The notes under the pieces: model-generated
Told to the model about the DNA's origin: nothing
Seen by the model: only the letters and a program-made list of their open reading frames with translations
Database searches by the model: none
Origin: an uncultured Lachnospiraceae bacterium
GTDB lineage: Bacteria > Bacillota > Clostridia > Lachnospirales > Lachnospiraceae
Assembly (NCBI GenBank): GCA_902476265.1
Contig: CABSCP010000023.1
Span: 1 to 64,000 of the forward strand
DNA: 64,000 nucleotides
Direction of reading: 5' to 3'
Shown: positions 49,852 through 58,945 of the stretch, in pieces
How positions within the stretch are numbered: position 1 is the stretch's first letter
How the letters are laid out: each line of letters opens with the position of its first letter
Position numbers and translations under genes: made by a program

Positions 49852-51703
49852 CGGAGATCCCCTCCTGTTTTTTCAGCAGAATTTCCATGAATTCGTCGCC
49901 GGTTATGGTCTCATGCTCATAGAGATACTTTGCCAGCTCATGCAGTTTGGGCAGATTATCCTGCAGGATTTTCAATGCTTTTTCATGCTGGGCGCGAACC
50001 AGTTCCACTGTCTTTTGATCGATCAGGGTCTGGGTTTGCGCTGAACATGCCAGGGAAGAGTCGCCGCCCAGATATTGGTTGGATACGTTTTCCATGGCGA
50101 CCATGTCAAATTCTTCACTCATACCGAACCGGGTGATCATGGCCCGAGCCAGTTTGGTGGCCTGCTCGATATCGTTGGAAGCCCCGGTGGTGACAGAATG
50201 GAAAATCAGTTCCTCCGCCGCCCGGCCGCCGGTGAAAGTGGCGATCTTATTTTCAATTTCTTCTTTGGACATCAGGAAATGCTCGCCCTCGTCCACCTGC
50301 ATGGTGTATCCCAGCGCGCCGTTGGTGCGGGGGATGATGGTGATTTTATGCACTGGCGCGGAATTGGTCTGCATGGCGGCAACCAGGGCGTGGCCCACTT
50401 CATGATAGGAAACGATGAGCTTTTCTTTCTCGGAAAGCACACGGCTCTTTTTCTGATAACCGGCGATAACGACTTCAATACTTTCCTCCATGTCGGCCTG
50501 AGTTGCGAAACGGCGTCCGTCACGCACCGCCCGCAGCGCGGCTTCATTGACAATGTTGGCCAGCTCCGCGCCGGAAGCGCCGGAGGCGGCTTTGGCGATT
50601 TCATGGAAATTCACATTGTCGGCAATTTTAATTTTTTTTGCATGGACCTTCAAAATATCCTCCCGGCCCTGCAGATCAGGAAGTTCTACCGGAATACGGC
50701 GGTCAAAACGGCCTGGCCGCAGCAGGGCGGGATCCAGGGAATCCGGACGGTTGGTGGCCGCCAGAATGACCACGCCTTTGGAACCGTCGAAGCCGTCCAT
50801 TTCCGTGAGCAGCTGGTTTAAGGTCTGCTCCCGCTCGTCATTTCCGCCGATCTGGCCGTCCCGCTTTTTGCCGATGGTATCAATTTCATCGATAAAAACG
50901 ATACAGGGAGCCTTTTCATTGGCCTGCTTAAAGAGGTCACGAACCTTGGCCGCGCCCATACCCACGAACATTTCCACGAATTCAGAACCGGAAATGGAGA
51001 AGAAAGGGACGTCCGCTTCCCCGGCCACCGCCTTTGCCAGCAGAGTTTTACCGGTTCCGGGAGGGCCCACGAGAAGCGCGCCTTTGGGCATGGAAGCGCC
51101 GATTTCCCGGTATTTTTCCGGATTATGCAGAAAGTCTACGATTTCCGTCAGCAGTTCCTTGGCCTCATCCTCACCGGCCACGTCGGAAAACTTGATGCCC
51201 GTGGAGGACTTTACATAAATTTTGGCATTGCTCTTGCCAAAGGCCATGGCGCCGCCGGGACCTCCGGTCATGCTCTGGGTCATTTTTTTAAAGAGCAGTT
51301 GTCCGATGAGGGCGAAGATCACCATGGGAAGAATGAAGCCCACCAACAGGCTCATCAGCGGGGATTGCCGGGTGGGGATCACGCTGCCGAAATCTGCGCC
51401 GGAAGCGTAGATGCGGTCCACCAGTTCATCACTCATGTTGAGGATGCCCGTTTTACAGGTCTGGGTCCTTCCGTTGTTGTCAACGGTATAGTAAATGGTG
51501 TAATTGGATGCGTCGAACTGCACCTGTTTGATCTGGTTGGAATCCAGCATCATCAGAAAATCGCGGTAACTTGTTTCTTTAATGCTGCGTTCCATCAGGC
51601 CGGGCAGAACGAAAATATTCAAAAGAAAGATGGCGATGATCGCCACCATCGCATAGGTGGCCAGCACCTTTGTTGGTTTTTTGTTGTCCGGATTGGTAGT
51701 CAT
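49835..51703 (-). CDS. ftsH: ATP-dependent zinc metalloprotease FtsH
   Basis: A 622-residue membrane AAA protease. Two membrane segments (about 14-32 and 108-130) enclose an outer domain of about 75 residues. The AAA domain has Walker A GPPGTGKT, Walker B IVFIDEID and the second-region homology ATNRPDSLDPALLRPGRFD. The peptidase motif is HEVGH (His434, Glu435, His438), with the third ligand Asp in the TGASNDIEQAT region. FtsH degrades misfolded membrane proteins and short-lived regulators. The gene is first in an operon with MarR and TauE/SafE genes, an unusual place for FtsH. Confidence 0.96.
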   Translation of the reverse strand: MTTNPDNKKPTKVLATYAMVAIIAIFLLNIFVLPGLMERSIKETSYRDFLMMLDSNQIKQVQFDASNYTIYYTVDNNGRTQTCKTGILNMSDELVDRIYASGADFGSVIPTRQSPLMSLLVGFILPMVIFALIGQLLFKKMTQSMTGGPGGAMAFGKSNAKIYVKSSTGIKFSDVAGEDEAKELLTEIVDFLHNPEKYREIGASMPKGALLVGPPGTGKTLLAKAVAGEADVPFFSISGSEFVEMFVGMGAAKVRDLFKQANEKAPCIVFIDEIDTIGKKRDGQIGGNDEREQTLNQLLTEMDGFDGSKGVVILAATNRPDSLDPALLRPGRFDRRIPVELPDLQGREDILKVHAKKIKIADNVNFHEIAKAASGASGAELANIVNEAALRAVRDGRRFATQADMEESIEVVIAGYQKKSRVLSEKEKLIVSYHEVGHALVAAMQTNSAPVHKITIIPRTNGALGYTMQVDEGEHFLMSKEEIENKIATFTGGRAAEELIFHSVTTGASNDIEQATKLARAMITRFGMSEEFDMVAMENVSNQYLGGDSSLACSAQTQTLIDQKTVELVRAQHEKALKILQDNLPKLHELAKYLYEHETITGDEFMEILLKKQEGISDAASC

Positions 51704-51785
51704 TTGATTTCCTCCATTATAAATAGTGTGTGAAATGAATCGGGATATTATGTGAAATTTCGGTGAAATAGTTCCGAATAAAACT

Positions 51786-51829
51786 GTTTCAACTGAAACT
51801 ATTATCGGCCCTTAAGGGGGAAAATGCAA
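51786..51829 (-). promoter_or_regulatory. Promoter and MarR-type operator of the ftsH operon
   Basis: On the minus strand TTGCAT (51829-51824) and GATAAT (51806-51801) are 17 bases apart. Directly downstream, covering the expected start point, is the dyad GTTTCA-AC-TGAAAC (51786-51799), flanked by further symmetric ATAGTT/AACTAT. MarR-family proteins bind dyads of this size, so the MarR product of the operon may repress its own promoter and that of ftsH. Confidence 0.7.
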
Positions 51830-51870
51830 TTAAGGAAGTGAGAAGAAATTATAAAAGAAGTATAAACATG

Positions 51871-51910
51871 AAAAAGGATAACCGCAGTCAGGACCGGGGT
51901 TATCCTTTTT
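51871..51910. terminator. Terminator between the FtsH promoter region and a secreted-protein gene
   Basis: Thirteen-base perfect arms AAAAAGGATAACC (51871-51883) and GGTTATCCTTTTT (51898-51910) surround a 14-base loop. The A/T ends provide a T-run in both directions. On the minus strand it terminates the secreted-protein gene. Confidence 0.82.
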
Positions 51911-51961
51911 GAAAGTTAATTTGTTCTTTAAATTTATAATGATGGCGGCAGCTGTCAGAAG

Positions 51962-52528
51962 TTAGTCAAAAAAATCACTCGCCCTTAGTTCCGCGGTTTT
52001 GAATCTGTCTACAAGGGGAGCAGGAGCAAGATCATTAAGATATACAATGTTCTCATTGGACAGCATATCAACGTATTCCCGGGTAGCCCAGTATTGGGTG
52101 CCGTCAAAAATAACATACCCTTTCGCCATTGCATTTGCCAAAGTATTTAAGTCGCTTGTGCTGTACGGAACCCATTCAGATGAGGGCCGGGTTTCTACAG
52201 CCTCATTTTTAACCGGTTCTTCAGCGGGCGCGGGCTGCTCTGCCGGAGGATTGACCTCTCCCCAGGGATTGACGCAAACACCGGTGTTGTCCATGAAATA
52301 CCATAAATCGCCAACCTGTATCCAGCCGAACTGTACAAAGCCATTCTCATCCAGATGGTAAATGCTGTCTTCGATCTGTATAAAAGTGTTCAATGAAAAA
52401 GTGCCGTCGTTATTTTGGTATTTGACCCCTCCCTCATCCTGCACAAAGCCGGCAGCGAAAGCGGTGCCGGAGAATACCATGCTGCAAAAAAATGTCGCCA
52501 AAAAGATTCCAATCAGTTGTTTTTTCAT
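51962..52528 (-). CDS. Secreted protein with cell-wall-binding-type repeat
   Basis: A 188-residue protein. The signal peptide (MKKQLIGIFLATFFCSM, cleavage near AFA-AG at about residue 26) leads to an exported mature part. Residues 50-90 carry an aromatic/glycine repeat, IYHLDENGFVQFGWIQVG then LWYFMDNTGVCVN, of the choline/cell-wall-binding type. A Pro/Ala/Glu linker (residues 94-108) and a C-terminal region of unknown type follow. It may bind cell-wall or teichoic polymers. It stands alone, between terminators or promoters on both sides. Confidence 0.78.
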   Translation of the reverse strand: MKKQLIGIFLATFFCSMVFSGTAFAAGFVQDEGGVKYQNNDGTFSLNTFIQIEDSIYHLDENGFVQFGWIQVGDLWYFMDNTGVCVNPWGEVNPPAEQPAPAEEPVKNEAVETRPSSEWVPYSTSDLNTLANAMAKGYVIFDGTQYWATREYVDMLSNENIVYLNDLAPAPLVDRFKTAELRASDFFD

Positions 52529-52666
52529 ACCGTTTCCCTTTCTTTTGATAGTTTGCAGGTTTACCGATAAACAGGTATTTGACAGAGCACCTGATAATTG
52601 AATTATATCAAATTACAGACAATTTTGCTACTATATATTTACAGCGGATTCCGGTATGCGGTAGTT

Positions 52667-53839
52667 TTATTTCATGAGTTCATATATCTTTTTGCAGTCG
52701 TCAGCGGTCAGCTGAACGAAGTTTCCGATGGTCCGGGAACCGTTGCCGGTGGTTTTGGCGGACATCAGTTCAAATTGGCTGTCATGGATGCCGAGTTCCG
52801 GCAGGGTGACAGGCATTCCGATTTCCCGGAAAAATTCTTCCAGCTTCCGGATACCGGCAAGCGCGGTCTTTTCCGGATGGAAATAATCCATTTCCACATC
52901 AAAAACCCTGACGGCAAACTGGCAGAAACGGGAAATATCATGTTTGTATACATATTTCATCCATGCGGGCGTCACAACGGCCAGTCCTGCGCCATGAGCG
53001 ATTCCGTAAAGCGCGGACAGTTCGTGCTCCAAATCATGTGAGGCCCAGTCGCTCGTTTTTCCGCAGGAGAGAAGATCACAGTGGGCCAGGGTGGAGGCCC
53101 ACATTAAATCGGCTCTGGCTTCATAATCGGAAGGTTCCCGGATTGCGGCGGGCGCGGCATTGAGAATCGTTTTCAGCACGGCTTCGCTCAGCCGGTCGGT
53201 CAGCTCCACAGAGTCGGTATTGGTAAAATAGCGCTCCATAATGTGGGACATCATGTCGGTAGCGCCGCAGGCGGTCTGGTAGGCCGGTAAGGTATAAGTG
53301 AGCTCCGGATTTAAGATCGAAAATTTAGGGCGGCTTTCTTCACAGTCGAAGCCTCTTTTGAACAAGCCGTCCTCATTGGTGATGACCATGGATTTGGAGC
53401 CTTCGCTGCCGGCGGCGGGAATGGTGAGCACCACGCCTCCCGGAAGAGGGCTGGGGCCGGATGCCCTGCCACAGAAATAGTCCCAGACATCGCCGGAATA
53501 GCCAACGCCGATGCCGATGGCCTTCATGGTATCGATTACGCTTCCGCCGCCTACGGCGAGAAGAAAATCGACCCCTTCTTTTTTACATAATGCAATGCCG
53601 GTGCGCACCGCCGACAAAACGGGATTGGGCCGGATACCGCCCATTTCCACGTAAGCGATGCCGCTGTCTGCGACAGACTGCAGCACACGGTCCAAAAGGC
53701 CGCTTTCCTTCGCGCTTTTGCCCCCGTACAGGACCAGTACCTTTGTGGCGCCGTATTTTTTTAAATAAGCGCCTGTACGGGTTTCCGTTTCCTTACCAAA
53801 AACAAATTCGGTAGGGCTTTTGAAAATAAAGTTTTGCAT
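52667..53839 (-). CDS. Iron-dependent alcohol dehydrogenase (BdhA/YqdH-like)
   Basis: A 390-residue group III alcohol dehydrogenase. The nucleotide site is GGGSVIDTMKAIG and iron ligands occur in GATDMMSHIMERY (Asp, His) and ASHDLEHELSALYGIAHGAG (His residues). Such enzymes reduce aldehydes or oxidise alcohols or polyols with NAD(P)H. It is last in the leftward operon after the sugar permeases. Since many glycyl radical dehydratases release an aldehyde, reduction of that product is the likely role (inference). AGGAGG precedes the ATG. Confidence 0.9.
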   Translation of the reverse strand: MQNFIFKSPTEFVFGKETETRTGAYLKKYGATKVLVLYGGKSAKESGLLDRVLQSVADSGIAYVEMGGIRPNPVLSAVRTGIALCKKEGVDFLLAVGGGSVIDTMKAIGIGVGYSGDVWDYFCGRASGPSPLPGGVVLTIPAAGSEGSKSMVITNEDGLFKRGFDCEESRPKFSILNPELTYTLPAYQTACGATDMMSHIMERYFTNTDSVELTDRLSEAVLKTILNAAPAAIREPSDYEARADLMWASTLAHCDLLSCGKTSDWASHDLEHELSALYGIAHGAGLAVVTPAWMKYVYKHDISRFCQFAVRVFDVEMDYFHPEKTALAGIRKLEEFFREIGMPVTLPELGIHDSQFELMSAKTTGNGSRTIGNFVQLTADDCKKIYELMK

Positions 53840-53866
53840 GAGATATCCTCCTTTAAAATTTTTAAA

Positions 53867-54700
53867 TTATCCTTTTACAGCCCCTGCCATCATGCCTTTT
53901 ATCAGTTTGTCCTGTCCGAATGCGAAAGCGGCAATCATGGGAAGGACGGAAAGAAACAGCACGGCGAACAGCATGGGGACATTGCTTCCGTATTGACTTT
54001 TATAGTTCCACAACGCCAGCGGCAGCGTTCTTGTGTCCGGCGACTGAGTGAGGACCAGGGCGAAGCTGAATTCATTCCACATGGAGATCACGTCATAAAT
54101 GGCCACCGTAACGATTCCTGCCTTTGAAAGAGGGACGATGATGGAAGAAAACAGGCGGAAATGTCCGCAGCCGTCAATCCGCGCGGCTTCCTCCAGTTCG
54201 ACGGGGATTTCTCCCATGAAATTGGTGAGAATAAAAATCGTTATAGGGAGATTAAAGGCGATGTAGGGGCCTACCAAAGCCGCCGTTGTGTCGTAGAGTC
54301 CTACATCACGGGTTAAAAGGTAAATGGGGATTAAAGCCACATGAATGGAAATGGTCATGCAGGCGATCACCAGCATAAACAGAGCCTTTGTCCATTTCAG
54401 CCGTATGCGGGAAAAGGCATAGGCGGCGCACAGCCCCACGAAGAGCAGCAGCACCAGGGAAATTGCAGCCACTACCAGGCTGTTCTGGAAGTAGTGAAAG
54501 AAACCATCCCGAATGACTTTTTTATAATTGTCAAACAACAGCTTTTCGGGGATGGTGAAAAAACCGTTTCGTCCGTAATCCTGTGTTGATTTGACGGAAT
54601 TGATCAGCATCAGATAAAAGGGCATCAGGGAAACCACCAGAAACATGGCGGCATAAATTCCGATGAGAAGCCTGACGGCTGCTTTTTTTAAAGTTTTCAT
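53867..54700 (-). CDS. Carbohydrate ABC transporter permease, MalG/UgpE type
   Basis: A 277-residue membrane protein with six hydrophobic segments; the EAA loop is LEEAARIDGCGHFRLFS near residue 180. It forms the importer with the next gene upstream and the binding lipoprotein encoded divergently at 59051. Its start follows the preceding stop directly. No ATPase gene is present. Confidence 0.92.
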   Translation of the reverse strand: MKTLKKAAVRLLIGIYAAMFLVVSLMPFYLMLINSVKSTQDYGRNGFFTIPEKLLFDNYKKVIRDGFFHYFQNSLVVAAISLVLLLFVGLCAAYAFSRIRLKWTKALFMLVIACMTISIHVALIPIYLLTRDVGLYDTTAALVGPYIAFNLPITIFILTNFMGEIPVELEEAARIDGCGHFRLFSSIIVPLSKAGIVTVAIYDVISMWNEFSFALVLTQSPDTRTLPLALWNYKSQYGSNVPMLFAVLFLSVLPMIAAFAFGQDKLIKGMMAGAVKG

Positions 54701-55585
54701 TCAGATTTCCTCCGTTTTGCGGTTGATCAGATACTGGAACACATAGGTAAATGCCGTAATGATAAGGAACATCCCTACGGCAATGGTAGCGCCGTACCCC
54801 ATCTGGTGGGATTTAAAGGTAATCCGGTACATATAGGTGGCCATTAAATCGGAAGAATAGTTGGGCCCGCCTTCCGTCATGATATATACCAGATCAAAGT
54901 ATTTCAGGGAACCGATCAGGGACAGCGTACAAGCGGTTTTGACAGAATTCTTTAACATGGGCAGAGCGATTCTGAAAAAATACTGGCGCAGATTAGCCCC
55001 GTCAATTCTCGCGGCTTCAAATACTTCCTGAGGAAGCCCGCTGAAAGCCGCCAGGTAAAAAATCATATAATAAGGAATCGCGGTCCAGCAGACGACGGAA
55101 AAAACAGCCAAAAGCGAAGTGTTGGGATTGCCCAGTACATCAACCGTGCCTCCGCCAAACAGCTTTGACACGGTGGTGAAAATCCCGTTGCGCGGTGTAT
55201 AAATGAAAGCGAAGAGCAGGCCTACCGCTGTGGTGGAGAACAGGCTGGGCAGATAATAAATCACTTTCAGAATTCCGGTCCTTTTCCCCAGTCTGTCAAG
55301 CATAAAGGCCAGAGAGACGGCAAAAGGCATCTGGATTACGATGGAAAGCACCGCGATCAGGATGTTATGGGAGGCCGCGCCCCAGAAATAATGGTCGCCA
55401 AACAGTTTTTTCCAGTTGTCCAGTCCGATATATGTTTTTTCGGGACTGATTCCGTTCCAGTCAAGGGTGCTCAGATGCACCACGTCAAATATGGGGTAAA
55501 TAATATAAACCGTGATAAAAAAGAGTGCGGGCAGTAAAAATAATGCCGCGGTGAAATTTAATTTCATAGCTGATTTTCTTCGCAT
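54701..55585 (-). CDS. Carbohydrate ABC transporter permease, MalF/UgpA type
   Basis: A 294-residue permease with six hydrophobic segments and EAA loop VFEAARIDGANLRQYFFR near residue 200. The ATG at 55585 has GGGAGG at ideal distance, which makes it overlap the end of the activase gene by 22 bases. This tight overlap ties sugar uptake to the radical enzyme pair. The substrate is unknown but should be the compound that the operon metabolises. Confidence 0.92.
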   Translation of the reverse strand: MRRKSAMKLNFTAALFLLPALFFITVYIIYPIFDVVHLSTLDWNGISPEKTYIGLDNWKKLFGDHYFWGAASHNILIAVLSIVIQMPFAVSLAFMLDRLGKRTGILKVIYYLPSLFSTTAVGLLFAFIYTPRNGIFTTVSKLFGGGTVDVLGNPNTSLLAVFSVVCWTAIPYYMIFYLAAFSGLPQEVFEAARIDGANLRQYFFRIALPMLKNSVKTACTLSLIGSLKYFDLVYIMTEGGPNYSSDLMATYMYRITFKSHQMGYGATIAVGMFLIITAFTYVFQYLINRKTEEI

Positions 55586-56538
55586 AACACACCTCCCAGG
55601 ATCGTGATTTCTTTTGCGCCGTCCCGAAACAGGACTTTAAGGGTATCAAAACATTTTGCAAGCCGGATCAAATGTTCCTTTGCAGGCGGATGAAGTGTAT
55701 CCAGCCTGGCATGATCTTTGGATAAGCTGTTGTATTTGCCGACACCGTATGTATGGTAGGGCATCAGCTCCAGATATAACGGATTTTCCAGCCTTTTGAG
55801 AAAAGTCTGAAAGGCCCTCATCACTTCTGCCGTATCATTCACCCCCGGTATCACCGGGATTCTGATGCAGTAGGGAACTTTGCTCTGATCCAGCAGTAAA
55901 ATATTTTGGAGGATCTGTTCGTTCCGGACTCCGGTTACCGATTCATGAACCAGCGGATCGGGGTGTTTCAGGTCCGCCAGAAAAAAGTCGGTATCAGGGA
56001 TCGCATCCTGAAGGCAGCGGGAAGGAACATTCAGAGCTGTCTCAATGGCAGTATGGATGCCCTCCTTTTTTAACGCTTTAAAAAGACGGGATACAAACGC
56101 AGCCTGAAGCAGAGGTTCCCCGCCGGAAGCGGTGACACCGCCGCCGGAGTGATCAAAAAACGGCTTATCCCGCATTACTTTGCCGGTCAGCTCTTCCAAA
56201 GATATCTGATATCCGGTTTTTACGAGACTGCCGGAAGGGCACACATCGGCGCATTTTCCGCATTTGACGCAGTCTGTCCGAAGGAAAGAATGAATGCTTC
56301 CGGCTTCGTCGAATTGATGGCAGTGACGGGCGCACACTTCCCGGCACAGACCGCAGCGGATGCAGCGGCCGGCAAAATATTGAATGTCCGCTCCGGGAGA
56401 GAGTGACTCGGGATTATGACACCAGAAACACCGCATGGTGCAGCCTTTGAAAAATACAGTGGTGCGGATGCCGGGGCCGTCGTGCAGAGACATCCGCTGG
56501 ATGTCAAATATGGTTCCGTAAGATTGATTCATTTCCAT
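55564..56538 (-). CDS. Glycyl radical enzyme activase (radical SAM)
   Basis: A 324-residue activase. The radical SAM cluster motif GCTMRCFWC has the CX3CX2C spacing. Between this and the core fold it has two ferredoxin-like clusters, CIRCGLCREVCARHC and CVKCGKCADVC, typical of activases for dehydratase or decarboxylase type glycyl radical enzymes rather than PFL itself. It abstracts a hydrogen from Gly712 of its partner. The ATG at 56538 lies five bases after the stop of the enzyme gene; ATG 56562 is an alternative. Confidence 0.92.
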   Translation of the reverse strand: MEMNQSYGTIFDIQRMSLHDGPGIRTTVFFKGCTMRCFWCHNPESLSPGADIQYFAGRCIRCGLCREVCARHCHQFDEAGSIHSFLRTDCVKCGKCADVCPSGSLVKTGYQISLEELTGKVMRDKPFFDHSGGGVTASGGEPLLQAAFVSRLFKALKKEGIHTAIETALNVPSRCLQDAIPDTDFFLADLKHPDPLVHESVTGVRNEQILQNILLLDQSKVPYCIRIPVIPGVNDTAEVMRAFQTFLKRLENPLYLELMPYHTYGVGKYNSLSKDHARLDTLHPPAKEHLIRLAKCFDTLKVLFRDGAKEITILGGVLCEENQL

Positions 56539-56543
56539 AATCG

Positions 56544-58754
56544 TTATACCGCGTGACGGCATCTGGCTATGATGTCATCCTGTACACTTTTGTCCAGATC
56601 CACAAAATGCGCGGAAAATCCCCCTACACGGACAATCAGGTGCAGATAATCGCCGGGATTTTCCTGGGCCTTTTTTAAAGTTTCGGGGTCCGCCGAAGAG
56701 TTTCCCTGAAACATCTGTCCGCCTAAAGACAGAAAAGTGCGGATAAAACTGCCCATGAGATCTTTATTGATCCAGTTTTGATCGAAATCCCACATGGAAC
56801 TGCCGCCTCCGGTAAAGCGGTGCATGGGCATTTTGCAATTGGAGAGTATCGCCGCGGTGACGCCCTGGGTCATGGAACCGCTGGCGGGGGTTGTTCCGTG
56901 AGAAGCGGGCGTGTGTGCAAAACTGCCGTCCGCCGTGGCGCCCAGATGCCGGGCGCAGATACCGGCCCATACAAAGGTAAAGACAACCGGTTTTACGCAT
57001 CCGCCCAGATGATTTTCATAACTTTCGTAGATTTCACAGATATCGTTGAAAAATCTGCAGGCAAAAGCGTCTGCCTCGGCATCGTCCTGCCCGTATTTGG
57101 GATACGCCTTTAAGCGCAGCCGCAGGGCTTCCCTGCCTTCATAATTTCCTTTCAGTGCGTCAAGCAGTTCTTCGGCGGTGCATATGCGGTCCTCAAAGAC
57201 GGCCTTTTTGATGGCAAAAAGACTGTCTGCCGCCATGCCCAGGCCTACCGGAGCGGTGCCGTAATCATGATGCCGGGTGCCGCCGTCGTGCATATTCCTG
57301 CCTTTCAACATACAGTCGTTTAAGAGACTGGAAGCATAGTAAGTGGGGCGGTATTGGGAACTGAAAATACTCCAGTTGTCGATACAGTCGAAGTACTGGT
57401 GCATGATGCGCCGTGTTTCGCACAAAAAATCGGTATAATAGTCTTCAAAACCGCGAAAAGCGGCAAGCCCTCTGTAATGTACGGAAGAATAGGTCTTTTT
57501 GTTGACCAGACAATAATTGCCCGTAATGCTCAACTCCACAAATTTCGGGATGTTGTGCCAGCCGGAAAGCAGCATATCGCTGTTGGCCTGGGAACAGGAA
57601 ACCTCCATACATCCGTTGGTGGTGTAGGACAGAGCCTCTTCATAAGGAATGCCGCGATACTCCAGAGAGCCGGCAATCGCCTTGTCATTGAGAATCTGCC
57701 CTCTGTTTCTGCCTTCGATCAGATAGTGAGCTGCAAAGTCCAGATATTCTTTGGGCGGATTCTCTGGCATTTTCAAATAGACGAGCAGGCAGGTGATGTC
57801 CAGCTGGAGGGCGGCTTCCGCGAACAGATAGGTCAAAGGATTGACGGCGGACTCTCCGTTTTGGTGGCTGCCGCCCAGACAGACGGTATCGTTCATTTCT
57901 TCATTCAGGCGGATCCGGCGGTCCATCTGGAGCAGAAGATGGCCGCAGAGGTCGAAGGCCTCCTGCATGGTGATTTTATTTTCCGCCAAATCCTTTTCCA
58001 GATAAGGCCACAGATAATAATCCAGCCAGCCCGGCCCGTAGGTACCGCTGCCATCCTGTGTTACCGTGAAATATACCATGTTGACACATTGGACAGCCTC
58101 GCGGAAACTCCGCGCGGGATAACGGGGGACCTGACGGCATATGGCCGCCTGTTCTGCCATTCCCCTTCGTTCCAGTTCTTCTGCATACCGGTCGTTATAT
58201 CTCATCAAAGAGTCAAGGACAATATTGAGGCCCCGGTAGAACTGCCTCTTTTTCTCGTCCCTGGTATGCGCGCACATTCTTTCGGATAAATCCCGCATAC
58301 CCTGCCATCCTAAGCGGAGCACCTTTTGGAAACTGTGAGATTCGTGACCGTTCCAGAAGGCATCCCCGTGCAGGCCCATTTCCAGAAAGTCGGTCCGTAC
58401 TTCCGGACAGTGATCCGAAATATAATCCAGCAATTTTGTAAAAGCCAGATGAAACAGCCAGGAAGAATCCTCCAGGGTTTTCCGGGGGTGCGCATCCGGA
58501 TCCCCGGACGGGTCATATACTCTGAGATTATATCTTCCGATCACAACGTCATCGTCATCCACTTCAATGACCTGATGGTCAAAGGCATAGGCGCAGGTCC
58601 TGGCAGTTCTTTCCCATAAAGGGAGATCTGCATAGAGAATCTCATAGGCATATCTGGTATTTGTAAATAGTGTCAATGCTGTTTCCTTCTCGGACTGCAG
58701 CCGAATGCTCTGTTCTTTTTTCAGAACGCTTTCTGATAATTTCATATGAAACAT
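56544..58754 (-). CDS. Glycyl radical enzyme of unassigned substrate
   Basis: A 736-residue member of the pyruvate formate-lyase-like superfamily. The thiyl cysteine is Cys382 in NGCMEVSC, with Glu384 as in GCxE-type dehydratases. The glycyl site is Gly712 in RVGGFSAHF, 24 residues from the C-terminus. Both motifs deviate from the common GCVE and RVxGY forms, and the length is shorter than that of the diol dehydratases (about 790 residues). The ATG at 58754 follows GGAGGGAG; an ATG at 58772 overlaps that ribosome site. First gene of the operon with activase, sugar permeases and alcohol dehydrogenase. Likely a dehydratase or C-X lyase for an imported polyol or sugar derivative. Confidence 0.92.
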   Translation of the reverse strand: MFHMKLSESVLKKEQSIRLQSEKETALTLFTNTRYAYEILYADLPLWERTARTCAYAFDHQVIEVDDDDVVIGRYNLRVYDPSGDPDAHPRKTLEDSSWLFHLAFTKLLDYISDHCPEVRTDFLEMGLHGDAFWNGHESHSFQKVLRLGWQGMRDLSERMCAHTRDEKKRQFYRGLNIVLDSLMRYNDRYAEELERRGMAEQAAICRQVPRYPARSFREAVQCVNMVYFTVTQDGSGTYGPGWLDYYLWPYLEKDLAENKITMQEAFDLCGHLLLQMDRRIRLNEEMNDTVCLGGSHQNGESAVNPLTYLFAEAALQLDITCLLVYLKMPENPPKEYLDFAAHYLIEGRNRGQILNDKAIAGSLEYRGIPYEEALSYTTNGCMEVSCSQANSDMLLSGWHNIPKFVELSITGNYCLVNKKTYSSVHYRGLAAFRGFEDYYTDFLCETRRIMHQYFDCIDNWSIFSSQYRPTYYASSLLNDCMLKGRNMHDGGTRHHDYGTAPVGLGMAADSLFAIKKAVFEDRICTAEELLDALKGNYEGREALRLRLKAYPKYGQDDAEADAFACRFFNDICEIYESYENHLGGCVKPVVFTFVWAGICARHLGATADGSFAHTPASHGTTPASGSMTQGVTAAILSNCKMPMHRFTGGGSSMWDFDQNWINKDLMGSFIRTFLSLGGQMFQGNSSADPETLKKAQENPGDYLHLIVRVGGFSAHFVDLDKSVQDDIIARCRHAV

Positions 58755-58778
58755 GTGTCTCCCTCCATACACGACAAG

Positions 58779-58793
58779 TTTGTGATATATCAG
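58779..58793 (+). promoter_or_regulatory. 15-base operator, copy 1 (before the glycyl radical enzyme gene)
   Basis: TTTGTGATATATCAG, with the palindromic core TGATATATCA (58783-58792), lies between the leftward promoter and the start codon of the radical enzyme, just after the expected transcription start. An identical copy in reverse orientation lies at 58946-58960. It is a candidate site for the FCD-type GntR protein coded at 60641. Confidence 0.8.
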
Positions 58794-58806
58794 TTGCTAT
58801 AAAAAC

Positions 58807-58835
58807 AATATAGCATAGCCAATATTAAAAAGCAA
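58807..58835 (-). promoter_or_regulatory. Promoter of the glycyl radical enzyme operon
   Basis: On the minus strand TTGCTT (58835-58830) and TATATT (58812-58807) are 17 bases apart, the -10 box being extended by TGC. The start point would fall near 58800, just upstream of operator copy 1, so a bound repressor would block elongation. A GCGCT core at 58874-58878 (AAAAGCGCTGAAAA) hints at a catabolite control site, but only weakly. Confidence 0.65.
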
Positions 58836-58945
58836 GATGTTTTACTACCATTTAAGTTAGTATTATGTAAAAAGCGCTGAAAATATGGAAATAAATGGTA
58901 AATATTGACTGAAATCACTGAGAGAGGAAGAGATAATTCTGACAT

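Noticed and set aside
58870..58883. Catabolite control (cre) site around AAAAGCGCTGAAAA
   Set aside because: Only the GCGCT centre fits; the outer half-sites are poor.
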